The notes: generated from the sequence alone by a model not told the origin. A DNA stretch of 14,740 bases from Candidatus Bathyarchaeota archaeon (GCA_026015225.1 JAOZGV010000059.1:1-14740); one strand, 5' to 3'; numbered from the stretch's first letter, positions 6,544 to 13,921 are shown. Made by a program: numbers and translations.

Positions 6544-6564
6544 CATTTTTCAGAACGAAAAATG
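6544..6564. promoter_or_regulatory. Inverted repeat CATTTTTC-N5-GAAAAATG
   Basis: A perfect 8-bp inverted repeat with a 5-nt spacer (AGAAC). It lies between the HD-domain gene and the ArsR-family gene, 22 nt before the GTG of the HD gene. If the TATATATAAAGG on the minus strand (about 6589-6600) drives the HD gene, this repeat falls at or just after its transcription start. That fits an operator or a 5' leader hairpin. Confidence 0.5.
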
Positions 6565-6591
6565 TTAGAGTGTGCAAGTGCGTATAAACCT

Positions 6592-6639
6592 TTATATATA
6601 ATATGAAATATTCTTCATATGAGAAGTGTGATATATGAA
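6592..6639 (+). promoter_or_regulatory. ArsR-family gene promoter with ATATGAA/TTCATAT operator
   Basis: A TATA box (TTATATATA, 6592-6600) is followed directly by the inverted repeat ATATGAA (6601-6607), N6, TTCATAT (6614-6620). A third ATATGAA copy (6633-6639) overlaps the ATG at 6635. The expected transcription start is near 6621, so a protein bound to the repeat would block initiation. Autorepression by the encoded ArsR-family protein is the simplest reading. AGAAGTGTG before the ATG is a poor ribosome site. Confidence 0.55.
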
Positions 6640-6946
6640 ACATGATTTAAACGATTACTGCTACCTTTTCTTTTCAACGTTTTCCAATCCAACCAGATTG
6701 GGAATAGTTGAGCAATTAAGAGAAGGCCCCAAAAACGTTACCCAGCTTTCAGAGGTCCTAAACCAAGAGCAGAGTATGATCTCCCATAATTTAAAACCAC
6801 TAATAAGATGTCATTTTGTTTTAGTTGAAAAGAAATGGCGAGAGCATGTCTACTCTCTGAACGAAGAAACGATGAGACCTCTTTTCAAGATAATCGACAG
6901 TCATGTTGAGAAATATTGTCCAATGAAAGGGAAATGCAAAAGGTGA
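6635..6946 (+). CDS. ArsR-family winged-helix transcriptional regulator
   Basis: A 103-residue protein of typical ArsR/SmtB length. It has FSNPTRLGIVEQLREGPKNVTQLSEVL (residues 16-42) leading into the recognition helix QSMISHNLKPLIRCHFV (46-62) and the wing VEKKWREHVYSL (64-75). Cysteines are C9, C59, C95 and C101; the tail H90-x4-C95-x5-C101 could form a metal- or thiol-based sensing site, but the classical ArsR CxC in the recognition helix is absent. It heads an operon with a zinc-ribbon protein, a hemerythrin-PAS protein and a cupin, which suggests a redox, O2 or NO response rather than arsenic. The upstream ATATGAA inverted repeat is its likely operator. Confidence 0.85.
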   Translation: MKHDLNDYCYLFFSTFSNPTRLGIVEQLREGPKNVTQLSEVLNQEQSMISHNLKPLIRCHFVLVEKKWREHVYSLNEETMRPLFKIIDSHVEKYCPMKGKCKR

Positions 6947-6952
6947 GAAAAA

Positions 6953-7231
6953 TTGAGTTTTAAACATTGTCCAGGAATAAGAACCCTGACTGGCCCTGTT
7001 CAAATAATAACTAGATCTTGTCCATCATGTGGAGAAGAAATTGAATTCTTTAGTGATGAAACAGAGGCTAAATGCCCTGAGTGTGGAAGAATGGTGCATC
7101 GAGAGGCAACCGCTTCATGCGTCACTTGGTGCAAATATGCGATAAAATGCATAGATGACTTGGAGAAAAGAAGATTAATTCCGATTTCAAGAGTTGAAGA
7201 GTTGAAAAGGTTAGCTAAGAAAAATGAGTGA
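6953..7231 (+). CDS. Small cysteine-rich zinc-ribbon protein
   Basis: 92 residues with eight cysteines. C23-P-S-C26 and C41-P-E-C44 form a rubredoxin-type zinc ribbon (RSCPSCGEEIEFF, KCPECGRMVH). C6 and the C-terminal C56-x3-C60-x5-C66 (ASCVTWCKYAIKC) make a second group that could hold zinc or an Fe-S cluster. A charged helix (68-92) ends the protein. The start is TTG 6953: GGTGA (6942-6946), which overlaps the stop of the ArsR-family gene, is a well-placed ribosome site. No enzyme motif is seen. Its position between a regulator and a hemerythrin-PAS protein points to a sensing or electron-transfer partner role, which is inference. Confidence 0.75.
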   Translation: MSFKHCPGIRTLTGPVQIITRSCPSCGEEIEFFSDETEAKCPECGRMVHREATASCVTWCKYAIKCIDDLEKRRLIPISRVEELKRLAKKNE

Positions 7232-7238
7232 ATAAAGA

Positions 7239-8456
7239 ATGAGTGAAAAAAAGAATAAAAAGGAATCCCTTAAAGGGATTATTACGAGATTGCATGAAGG
7301 CGCAAGACCTACTGAGATGAAGGAGGAGTTTAAGAATGTATTCAAAGACGTTTCACCAGCAGAAATATCACAAATAGAACAAGAATTAATTAAGGAGGGC
7401 ATGCCAAGGGAAAAAATCCATAAACTTTGTGATGTCCATCTATCTGCCTGCAGAGAATCACTTGATAAAGAGAAAATTTCTGTTCCTGCAGGACATCCAA
7501 TACACATTCTAATGGAAGAACACAGAATAATATTAAACTTAGTAGATGACCAGCATAAAATTGCTATTGAATTAAAGAATATAGATAGCGTTAATTTAGC
7601 TAATAACAAATTCATGCAATTTAAACAAATTATAGAGAAATTAGAAACTGCTGAAAGTCATTATTTGCGGGAAGAGAATGTACTCTTTCCTTACCTTGAA
7701 AAGCATGGAATTACTGAACCTCCTGCAATAATGTGGATGGAACATGATAAAATAAGAGAGTTAAAAAAGAATGTTCGTTCACTCTATGAGGAAAAGGAGA
7801 GTACTAATTTTAAAGATTTTACTACACAATTTTTAGAATTGACAACATCGGTTTATGAATTGATTTCAAATCATTTTTATAAAGAAAATAAGATCTTATT
7901 CCCTACTTCTCTGAAAATTATAAAAGATAGCGAATGGATAGATATTAGAGAACAATTTGATGGGATCGGTTATTGCGATTTCACGCCAGAATCTGCAAAG
8001 GCACCCATAAAGGAGGTGGAAAAAATAGCTTCTGATAAAAATATAAAAGATGCAGTTGAACTCGAAACAGGCTCACTATCAAAAGCGGAGATTGAGGCTA
8101 TATTTGATTCGATGCCTGTCGATGTTACATTTGTCGATAAAGATGATGAAGTACGTTACTTTAGCCAAACTAAAGATAGGACATTTGTTAGAACAAAAGC
8201 AGTTATTGGCCGTAAGGTACAAAATTGCCATCCTCAAAAGAGCATACATGTTGTAAGCCAGATAGTAGAAGATTTCAAAAAAGGTACAAGAGATGTGGCA
8301 GCATTTTGGATCAATCTTAACGACAGACTGATCTACATAAGATATTTTCCAGTAAGAAATAAAGAAGGAGAATATCTCGGGGTCTTAGAAGTAACACAAG
8401 ATATCACCGATATAAAGAAGATCGAGGGAGAAAAAAGATTACTGGATTCAACATGA
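7239..8456 (+). CDS. DUF438-hemerythrin-PAS protein
   Basis: 405 residues in three parts. DUF438 (about 10-80) has VSPAEISQIEQELIKEGMP and the C64-D-V-H-x3-C71 pair. A hemerythrin-like HHE four-helix domain (about 85-230) carries di-iron ligands of the expected pattern: H95 (EEHR), H141 with E145/E146 (SHYLREEN), H169 (EHDK), H212 and E216 (NHFYKEN). The C-terminal PAS domain (about 285-393) has FDSMPVDVTFVDKDD, GRKVQNCHPQKS and the closing YLGVLEVTQDIT. This architecture is a known prokaryotic family thought to sense O2, NO or redox state; it has no kinase or other output domain, so it must pass its signal to a partner. It sits 7 nt after the zinc-ribbon gene in the same operon. Confidence 0.92.
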   Translation: MSEKKNKKESLKGIITRLHEGARPTEMKEEFKNVFKDVSPAEISQIEQELIKEGMPREKIHKLCDVHLSACRESLDKEKISVPAGHPIHILMEEHRIILNLVDDQHKIAIELKNIDSVNLANNKFMQFKQIIEKLETAESHYLREENVLFPYLEKHGITEPPAIMWMEHDKIRELKKNVRSLYEEKESTNFKDFTTQFLELTTSVYELISNHFYKENKILFPTSLKIIKDSEWIDIREQFDGIGYCDFTPESAKAPIKEVEKIASDKNIKDAVELETGSLSKAEIEAIFDSMPVDVTFVDKDDEVRYFSQTKDRTFVRTKAVIGRKVQNCHPQKSIHVVSQIVEDFKKGTRDVAAFWINLNDRLIYIRYFPVRNKEGEYLGVLEVTQDITDIKKIEGEKRLLDST

Positions 8457-8513
8457 TTATAGATTGATTTTCTAAGTCGAAATTAATATTCTAAAAAATC
8501 GGATGGTGAAAGT

Positions 8514-8861
8514 TTGAAGAAAGAGGTTAAGAGATTAGAACAAGAAAATCTTAAATCAAAAGTTACAAAGTTAATTGAATTAACAGATTATCAAGATGGA
8601 GCAATAGTTAGCAGAACAATAATCGATGAAGATACTGGAACAGTAACATTATTCGCCTTCGATGAAGGTCAGGGATTGAGTGAACATACAACTCCTTTTG
8701 ATGCTTTAGTACAGTTACTTGATGGGGAGGCCAATATCATAATTTCCGGCAAGAAATATCGTTTAACAGCAGGTAAGATGATTGTCATGCCTGCTAACGA
8801 GCCACATGCTGTCGAGTCTGTAACGAAATTTAAAATGATGCTAATAATGATTAGGACATGA
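8514..8861 (+). CDS. Small cupin-domain protein
   Basis: A 115-residue single cupin. The first metal motif is GQGLSEHTTPFDALVQLLDG (52-71), with H58 but without the second His and Glu of the classical motif. The second motif is GKMIVMPANEPHAVES (87-102), with H98. Two His ligands are thus clear and the rest are replaced, as in the small cupins often found in anaerobes. An amphipathic helix (1-22) precedes the barrel. The start is TTG 8514 with GGTGA eight bases or fewer upstream. It follows the hemerythrin-PAS gene by 57 nt and is probably read from the same promoter. Function unknown: a metal-dependent sensor or small-molecule binding role is most likely. Confidence 0.8.
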   Translation: MKKEVKRLEQENLKSKVTKLIELTDYQDGAIVSRTIIDEDTGTVTLFAFDEGQGLSEHTTPFDALVQLLDGEANIIISGKKYRLTAGKMIVMPANEPHAVESVTKFKMMLIMIRT

Positions 8862-8905
8862 GTTTTAGCTTACCTTCAAATTGAGACCAATTGAGTGTTC
8901 ATATG

Positions 8906-9310
8906 CTAGTGTAATTTTTTTTCAATTTTTTTAGCTCTTAATGTAATAAATGAAATTATTGTAACGATTACTGCTGCTAGGTAGAAACCAATACCACAAG
9001 CCATTCCAATTGAGGAAACTACCCAAAGTGAGGCAGCGGTTGTCACCCCAATTATTCTATCGCTACTACGAATGATTGTTCCAGCTCCAATAAAACCAAT
9101 GCCCACCACAACATATGCTGCTATCCTAGCAGGATCTGAACCAGGGAAAGCATAGAAGGATAAAATTGTGAATTGTGCAGAACCTAATGAAACTAAGATA
9201 TGAGTCCTTAGACCTGCTGGTTTATCCTCTCTTTCTCTTTCAAACCCAATTATCGAACCTAAAGCAACAGCCAAAATAATTCTAAAAACTAATTCAAAAT
9301 CCGATAACAT
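8906..9310 (-). CDS. mgtC: MgtC/SapB-family membrane protein
   Basis: 134 residues, matching the membrane core of the MgtC/SapB family. Signature blocks are ALGSIIGFEREREDKPAGLR (16-35), GIGFIGAGTII (70-80) and GVTTAASLWVVSSIGMA (88-104), with about four to five helices. The C-terminal cytoplasmic ACT-like domain of Salmonella MgtC is absent; the protein ends in a short basic tail (RAKKIEKKLH). In bacteria family members influence Mg2+ or phosphate homeostasis and the ATP synthase; the archaeal role is not established. ATG 9310 is the only good start. A near-palindrome TTCAATATATTATATGAA (9311-9328) directly before the ATG contains the same ATATGAA half-site seen at the ArsR-family promoter. 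The stop is TAG. Confidence 0.88.
   Translation of the reverse strand: MLSDFELVFRIILAVALGSIIGFEREREDKPAGLRTHILVSLGSAQFTILSFYAFPGSDPARIAAYVVVGIGFIGAGTIIRSSDRIIGVTTAASLWVVSSIGMACGIGFYLAAVIVTIISFITLRAKKIEKKLH
8911..8934 (+). terminator. T8/T7 terminator behind the cupin operon
   Basis: GTAATTTTTTTTC then AATTTTTTTAG gives two long T runs on the plus strand, about 50 nt after the cupin stop. They overlap the 3' end of the converging mgtC-family gene, where they encode its lysine-rich tail. Confidence 0.5.
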
Positions 9311-9376
9311 TTCAATATATTATATGAATAGTGTAAAATAACTTCATCGATTTTTTTTCATATCGATACCAATATA

Positions 9377-10306
9377 TTACTGCAATGTATTTTCAAATTC
9401 TTTTAAATTTTCAAGAGTTGGTAATCCTTCACGAGCACCAGGTTGAGTTATGCATCGAGAAGCAACAAAATTTCCAAATTTACCACAGTAAAATAAATCC
9501 TTGCCCTTAAGAAAGGAATATATGAAGCCTGCATTAAAAGCATCACCAGCACCTGTAGTGCTAACTACATCTACTTTATATGGCTTTACAAGATAGCTTT
9601 CATTTTTATTTTCGATGTAGCATCCTTGATTTCCTAATTTTACTGCAATAATATCTGCCCCTTTTTCGATCAATATTTTACAAGCGTCCTTGTAATCCTT
9701 TTTTGTGATAATTTCCACTGCCTTTCCATTTTTAGAAGTATTTGTAAAAATTATTGAGGAATTTTCTATTAACGCATCTAGAGCGATAAGACCTTTAGAA
9801 GCATATATATCTCCTGGATCAAAAGTAATTACAACATCTGTGAGTGATTTTACAAGTTCTTTCTGAGCTTTAAAAGGTTTATTTCCAACAAAAGATGTTA
9901 AATGTAGTATCTTAGCATTGCAAGCATAATCAATATTTATCTCATCTATAAGGATCTCATCGTTTTCTCCTGGATAGATGTATATTTCTCTTTCTCCTGA
10001 TCTATCCTCGAATATCAGAGATTGCCCACTAAAACCTTTTTTAGATCTTATGATTCCGTCGATATTCACATCTACTTTTTTGAAACTATTTAAAAGATAA
10101 TCTCCATCCTCATCAGGACCAACTTTCCCAATATATCCTGCTTTTTGATTTAATTTTGAGAGACCAACAATAGTATTAGCAGCGGATCCTCCAGGAGAAA
10201 GTATAATACTTGTAATAAAGCTTTCTTCGCCTGGTCCAACTATTTTATTGACTCTGCATATTTTGTCTAGATTTATAGCCCCGAAACCAATGACATCAAG
10301 CTTCAT
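9377..10306 (-). CDS. PfkB/ribokinase-family sugar or nucleoside kinase
   Basis: 309 residues, normal PfkB length. The N-terminal fingerprint is SPGGSAANTIVGLSKL (37-52, substrate and lid region), GYIGKVGPDEDGDY is at 57-70, and the C-terminal fingerprint STTGAGDAFNAGF (249-261) holds the anion hole and catalytic base Asp255. This family transfers phosphate from ATP or ADP to sugars, nucleosides or their phosphates; specificity cannot be assigned from sequence. It is the last gene of the PurD-like/HAD/Ftr operon, 17 nt after the Ftr gene, so its substrate probably belongs to the same pathway, for example a ribosyl or ribose-phosphate intermediate. No obvious terminator follows on its strand. 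Confidence 0.88.
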   Translation of the reverse strand: MKLDVIGFGAINLDKICRVNKIVGPGEESFITSIILSPGGSAANTIVGLSKLNQKAGYIGKVGPDEDGDYLLNSFKKVDVNIDGIIRSKKGFSGQSLIFEDRSGEREIYIYPGENDEILIDEINIDYACNAKILHLTSFVGNKPFKAQKELVKSLTDVVITFDPGDIYASKGLIALDALIENSSIIFTNTSKNGKAVEIITKKDYKDACKILIEKGADIIAVKLGNQGCYIENKNESYLVKPYKVDVVSTTGAGDAFNAGFIYSFLKGKDLFYCGKFGNFVASRCITQPGAREGLPTLENLKEFENTLQ

Positions 10307-10323
10307 TAGAGATCATCCTTTAA

Positions 10324-11304
10324 TTAACTGAATAGATTACGTAGAAATATCTTATGCACGCCTAATTTTCCGCCATAATTTCCAGCTGAGACTTCAATTA
10401 CACCCCTCATTTTCTCAACTGCAAGAATCGCTTCTCTCATAGCTTCTTCCAAGACATCCTTAGTCTCACCGTTAATAACGATTTCAGGAATTGAATTAAC
10501 TCCCTTTGGAATTTTTGAATCCTTGATTTTATTTTTTAAGCTTGGACAATAAGGATAGTTAGTCGGCGGTCCTATAGGAGGATAATTTCCAACCATGGAT
10601 CCTGATGGACAAATATAGAACGATGTAATAACACTGTCCACTTTTCTTATTGCCTCTATCGCTTTCTTTCCGGATGCCCTCCCAGTTTCAACAGTGTCAC
10701 ATAATAGCCAGATATTAGCTCCAGATATTCCAATTCCACAATTTATTGTATTATCGATTTTAAAATCATGTCCCATCATCAAAGGCACATTTATGAATTT
10801 TCGATCAAATTCTTCTTCGATCCATTCATAACCTCCACCGCATTTTCCAACTCTTTCCTCAGCATCTATCTTATATACAGATTTATCGCCATCCATATAG
10901 TCAAATATTCTTGTCGTTCCTCCTGATGCCGATAGTATGTCTTGTCTAATTCTGATCGAAACTTCCTTGTAGAATGATTCTACCTGTTCTTTGAGAGGTT
11001 TTTCTTTTCTGTACATACCCCAAAATTGTAATATTACACCTTCTCGACCATCCGGAGTCTCATCTTTCGTTAACCACTTCTCGATTCCCGCCTCGGTTCT
11101 TCCTACAACCACTGCAGGAGTGGATGTAGCCCTATAAGCAGAAAATCTTAACGGATCGAATTCAATAAATGGACTGTTAGTATCTTTTTCATCTAGCCCT
11201 CTCTCAGCCGTTATTAGCAATCTGCAATATAGGCCATCAAAAGCCTCAGCATAGGTATCATGAATCTTCCCTCTAATTTTGGCATTCTTTAACATTTTAC
11301 CCAA
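10324..11304 (-). CDS. ftr: Formylmethanofuran:tetrahydromethanopterin formyltransferase (Ftr) homologue
   Basis: Ftr moves a formyl group between formylmethanofuran and H4MPT in the cytoplasm. Matches run the full length: IHDTYAEAFDGLYCRLLITA (14-33), EAGIEKWLTKDETPDGREGV (71-90), GKCGGGYEWIEEE (153-165), GISGANIWLL (192-201), YCPSLKNK (252-259), GVNSIPEIVINGETKDVLEE (268-287) and the C-terminal VSAGNYGGKLGVHKIFLRNL (305-324). At 326 residues it is longer than the usual roughly 297. The extra length is an N-terminal extension and a charged segment near residues 34-60 that replaces a well-conserved stretch, so it may be a divergent paralogue with an altered acceptor. The start overlaps the HAD gene's end by 8 nt; ATG codons at Met1 and Met4 are both possible. 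Confidence 0.9.
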   Translation of the reverse strand: MGKMLKNAKIRGKIHDTYAEAFDGLYCRLLITAERGLDEKDTNSPFIEFDPLRFSAYRATSTPAVVVGRTEAGIEKWLTKDETPDGREGVILQFWGMYRKEKPLKEQVESFYKEVSIRIRQDILSASGGTTRIFDYMDGDKSVYKIDAEERVGKCGGGYEWIEEEFDRKFINVPLMMGHDFKIDNTINCGIGISGANIWLLCDTVETGRASGKKAIEAIRKVDSVITSFYICPSGSMVGNYPPIGPPTNYPYCPSLKNKIKDSKIPKGVNSIPEIVINGETKDVLEEAMREAILAVEKMRGVIEVSAGNYGGKLGVHKIFLRNLFS

Positions 11305-12445
11305 GTACTCCTATCATTTCTCCTCTTATCCTTTTTCTAAAATTTGTGCTCGCCTCAACTAATTCCCTAATATTATTCTTTGAAATAATTTCAACTCTTG
11401 GCATTTTTTTCTTAAATATTTGGTTAATGCTTTTTTGTAATTTGTTTGGATACGAATATTTCTCAATATTTTTTAAACTCCAGTTCTTGATCAATTCTAA
11501 TAGCAATTTTTTCCCATATTTGTTGAAAATATCTGCCAACAATGAAGTTATTACTGTATTATCAGAAATCACTGCGATCTCTGCTTCTTTAATGGCATAT
11601 TCATTTCCATTAAAGGAGATAGCTAAACCATTATTTTCTCTGAGGTATCTTAAAGCTAAAGTATCAGTGATGCTATCACCAATATACATACAATTTTTTA
11701 GATCGACGCCTAGTTTCTTTCTAATTATCTTAATCGCTTCGGCTTTCCCTGAACTGTCTATAACTTCTACCTCTTTGAGCATTCTCCCAGCATCCATAGA
11801 ATATATCTCTTCCCAGAAGTATGAGTCTAGCTTTTCAATTATCTCTCTATCATCTTTAGAGAAATCTCCTAATTTTCTAGCATTTTTAGGAATATTAATC
11901 AATTCTGCCCTATCTTTCCTATTCGCAAGCTGGTTTGCAATATTCATTAGTTCAGCAGTAATTTTTTCCAATCTCTCTTTTTCATTTTTGTTTAACTCAT
12001 AATCATCAATGTTTAATTTTGTACAATAGAAATTTTCCCTAGGTATTTCAAGGATCTTCCATATATGGCTAAAGCAGATATCATAGCTTGCACTTATTAT
12101 ATAAGAAGGCATAATTGATTTTACAAATTGTAGCGTATCTAAAGAATAAGATAGAAGTCGTGTTCTCTTTGTAGCAAACTTTTCGATTTTATCATTTGTA
12201 GCGCCATATGCCCTTAAAAAGGGCAAAATCAGTTTTAAAGTATCGCCAGCCCCATAATTATTTCTTTTAAGTACATCAGCCAAGATATCATCATACTTGC
12301 TCAATAAAGTAAATATAAGCGCACCATTCGGTATGAAATGATCGGAAATTTCCATTGCATAATCATTTTTTCCAAATGGCCCTTCCCAATCTGAAATAAA
12401 TAATCGCATCCTTTGAACTTGCATCCGAAAAAAATTGCCTCTCAA
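11297..12445 (-). CDS. HAD-superfamily phosphatase-like protein (EhaR-like)
   Basis: Up to 382 residues. HAD motifs are visible: motif I FISDWEGPFG (16-25, with D19 and E21 in place of the second Asp), a helical cap (about 35-110), motif II IISASYD (116-122), motif III near K234 and motif IV YIGDSITDTLAL (254-265). The opening DWEG-P-x-x-x-ND, HFIPNG, and GAGDTLKLILPFLRAYG resemble, as I recall it, the archaeal HAD family annotated EhaR in methanogens; that label does not imply a hydrogenase here, since no hydrogenase genes are near. D-x-E in motif I can still act as a phosphatase or may mark altered activity. TTG 12445 is the longest start; Met8 (12424) follows GAGAGG, and Met13 (12409) aligns best with the family start. 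A basic tail (345-375) is extra. Confidence 0.72.
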   Translation of the reverse strand: MRGNFFRMQVQRMRLFISDWEGPFGKNDYAMEISDHFIPNGALIFTLLSKYDDILADVLKRNNYGAGDTLKLILPFLRAYGATNDKIEKFATKRTRLLSYSLDTLQFVKSIMPSYIISASYDICFSHIWKILEIPRENFYCTKLNIDDYELNKNEKERLEKITAELMNIANQLANRKDRAELINIPKNARKLGDFSKDDREIIEKLDSYFWEEIYSMDAGRMLKEVEVIDSSGKAEAIKIIRKKLGVDLKNCMYIGDSITDTLALRYLRENNGLAISFNGNEYAIKEAEIAVISDNTVITSLLADIFNKYGKKLLLELIKNWSLKNIEKYSYPNKLQKSINQIFKKKMPRVEIISKNNIRELVEASTNFRKRIRGEMIGVLG

Positions 12446-12466
12446 TATTTTATAATTAAAAAGATA

Positions 12467-13864
12467 CTAATCATTGGAGTTTCTTAATCGTTTCATATGA
12501 CTGATGCTTTTTGCTATATGTTGCTCTGAAGCAATATCGGTTCTAAAGCGGAGTTCTTTACCTTTAACGGAACTTGCGCCTTTTATTGAAATTTTCCTAG
12601 CGGAATTAATAGACTCTGCTATCCCTACAATAGCCACTGTTCTAGAACTTAGGGCAAAAGTCTTGCCATTCCTCAATTCTATAGATGCAGTGTATATTCT
12701 CATTGAATCTTTACATTCATCTTTAAGTTTGTATGCGTCTTCTAAATGCACTCTTCTCATTTTATTATCCTTTTCAGGATATATATCAGGAACTACGTAT
12801 GTTACCACAGTCGATTTCTTATCTATTTTAATATTTGAGAGATTCCCTTCGATTATTTTAAGGCAAATTTCGACGAAATCATCTTTTAATATCGGTAATA
12901 GATTAATTATCTCTGGATCGCCAGGCCTACTGTTCCTTTCCAATATTTTTAGCCCTTTACCAGTGTGCATTATCGCATCATAAAAAGGGAACCCTCTATA
13001 CCCGTCACCTTTCTCTTTTATAACGCTATTGAATATTTCATTTTCAATTTCGATCTCGTTTTTTCTTTCGGTTTCAGACATGAATGGAAGAAGTCCGCTT
13101 TCAGCCTTATAGGATCCCATACCTCCAGTATTTGGACCTTCATCATTATCATAAGCCCGTTTATAATCTCTTGTCTCTGGGAGATGAATTAAATGTCTCC
13201 CGTCACATATTCCTTGGTAACTAGATTCCTCCCCATCGATCCTTTCCTCAATAATGACACAATTATTTTTTTCTCCACCATAGATCGAGAGAAAATGATT
13301 ATATGCTTGCTCGAAAGTATTGAAATGTTCTCCACCTACGCCTACGCCTTTTCCAAATCCAGGCGTATCGGGTTTGATCACACAATTTTCAATACCATTT
13401 AAATCAGATATCCAATCTTTAATATCGTTCAATAGTTCACTTGAACTACCATAAGAAATAGGATTGAAAACTTTAAAACGGGGATTGACTTTTGGAGCAA
13501 TTCTCTGAAATAAAAGCCTTTGAGCTACTTTGCTGCCTTCAATCGCACATTCTTTGGTAGGGCAGACCATCTTGATTTTTGTCTCTTTCTCAATCAAGTC
13601 CCTAATCCCATCGATTATCGGCTTCTCCGATCCAACTATGCCAAAGGATATCCTATTTTCGAATTTCTTAGCAAAGTTACAAATCTTTTCTATATCCAAG
13701 TCAGAGACGACTGCATATTCTTTTGCTATTTTAGAGTTGAAGGGATTATTTTGCCTGTCGATTATGTAAAGTTCAACGCCATATTGATCACTATTAATAA
13801 ATGCATCTGCCATGGCAACTTCTCTTGAGCCATAAGAAACCAATAATATTCCGATACTTTCCAT
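12467..13864 (-). CDS. purD: PurD-family ATP-grasp ligase (phosphoribosylamine-glycine ligase or paralogue)
   Basis: 465 residues with all PurD domains. The N-terminal GAR-synthetase domain has LLVSYGSREVAMADAF (7-22) where PurD usually reads GSGGREHA, then GIVGSEKPIIDGI. The ATP-grasp part has VIKPDTPGFGKGVGVGG, VIIEERIDGEE, a DYKRAYDNDEGPNTGGMGSY block (232-251) that contains the PurD signature, and ILERNSRPGDPEI with the metal-binding residues. The C-terminal domain follows. PurD joins glycine to 5-phosphoribosylamine with ATP in purine synthesis. The changed N-terminal loop (S-R-E-V in place of G-R-E-H), together with neighbours typical of C1-carrier chemistry, leaves open that it is a paralogue with another amine or acid. 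It is the first gene of the operon, 22 nt or less before the HAD gene; the stop is TAG. Confidence 0.83.
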   Translation of the reverse strand: MESIGILLVSYGSREVAMADAFINSDQYGVELYIIDRQNNPFNSKIAKEYAVVSDLDIEKICNFAKKFENRISFGIVGSEKPIIDGIRDLIEKETKIKMVCPTKECAIEGSKVAQRLLFQRIAPKVNPRFKVFNPISYGSSSELLNDIKDWISDLNGIENCVIKPDTPGFGKGVGVGGEHFNTFEQAYNHFLSIYGGEKNNCVIIEERIDGEESSYQGICDGRHLIHLPETRDYKRAYDNDEGPNTGGMGSYKAESGLLPFMSETERKNEIEIENEIFNSVIKEKGDGYRGFPFYDAIMHTGKGLKILERNSRPGDPEIINLLPILKDDFVEICLKIIEGNLSNIKIDKKSTVVTYVVPDIYPEKDNKMRRVHLEDAYKLKDECKDSMRIYTASIELRNGKTFALSSRTVAIVGIAESINSARKISIKGASSVKGKELRFRTDIASEQHIAKSISHMKRLRNSND

Positions 13865-13881
13865 AATTTATGACCATCGTT

Positions 13882-13892
13882 TAATATATAAT
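13882..13892 (-). promoter_or_regulatory. TATA box of the purD-like/ftr operon
   Basis: The minus-strand ATTATATATTA lies 18-28 bases before the ATG at 13864. This spacing puts the transcription start at or near the start codon, again a leaderless arrangement. An AGCGCGCGCGCT palindrome lies about 30 bp further upstream. Confidence 0.55.
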
Positions 13893-13921
13893 CAAACAAA
13901 TCTAGCGTTTGTGCTAATAAA

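Noticed and set aside
11346..12002. Plus-strand open frame opposite the HAD gene
   Set aside because: It is antisense to a gene with clear HAD motifs, and its hydrophobic composition follows from AT-rich codons of the real gene.
11297..12445. Energy-converting hydrogenase subunit, from the EhaR-like similarity
   Set aside because: EhaR-like proteins are HAD proteins, and no hydrogenase or ferredoxin gene is in the window, so a hydrogenase role is not supported.
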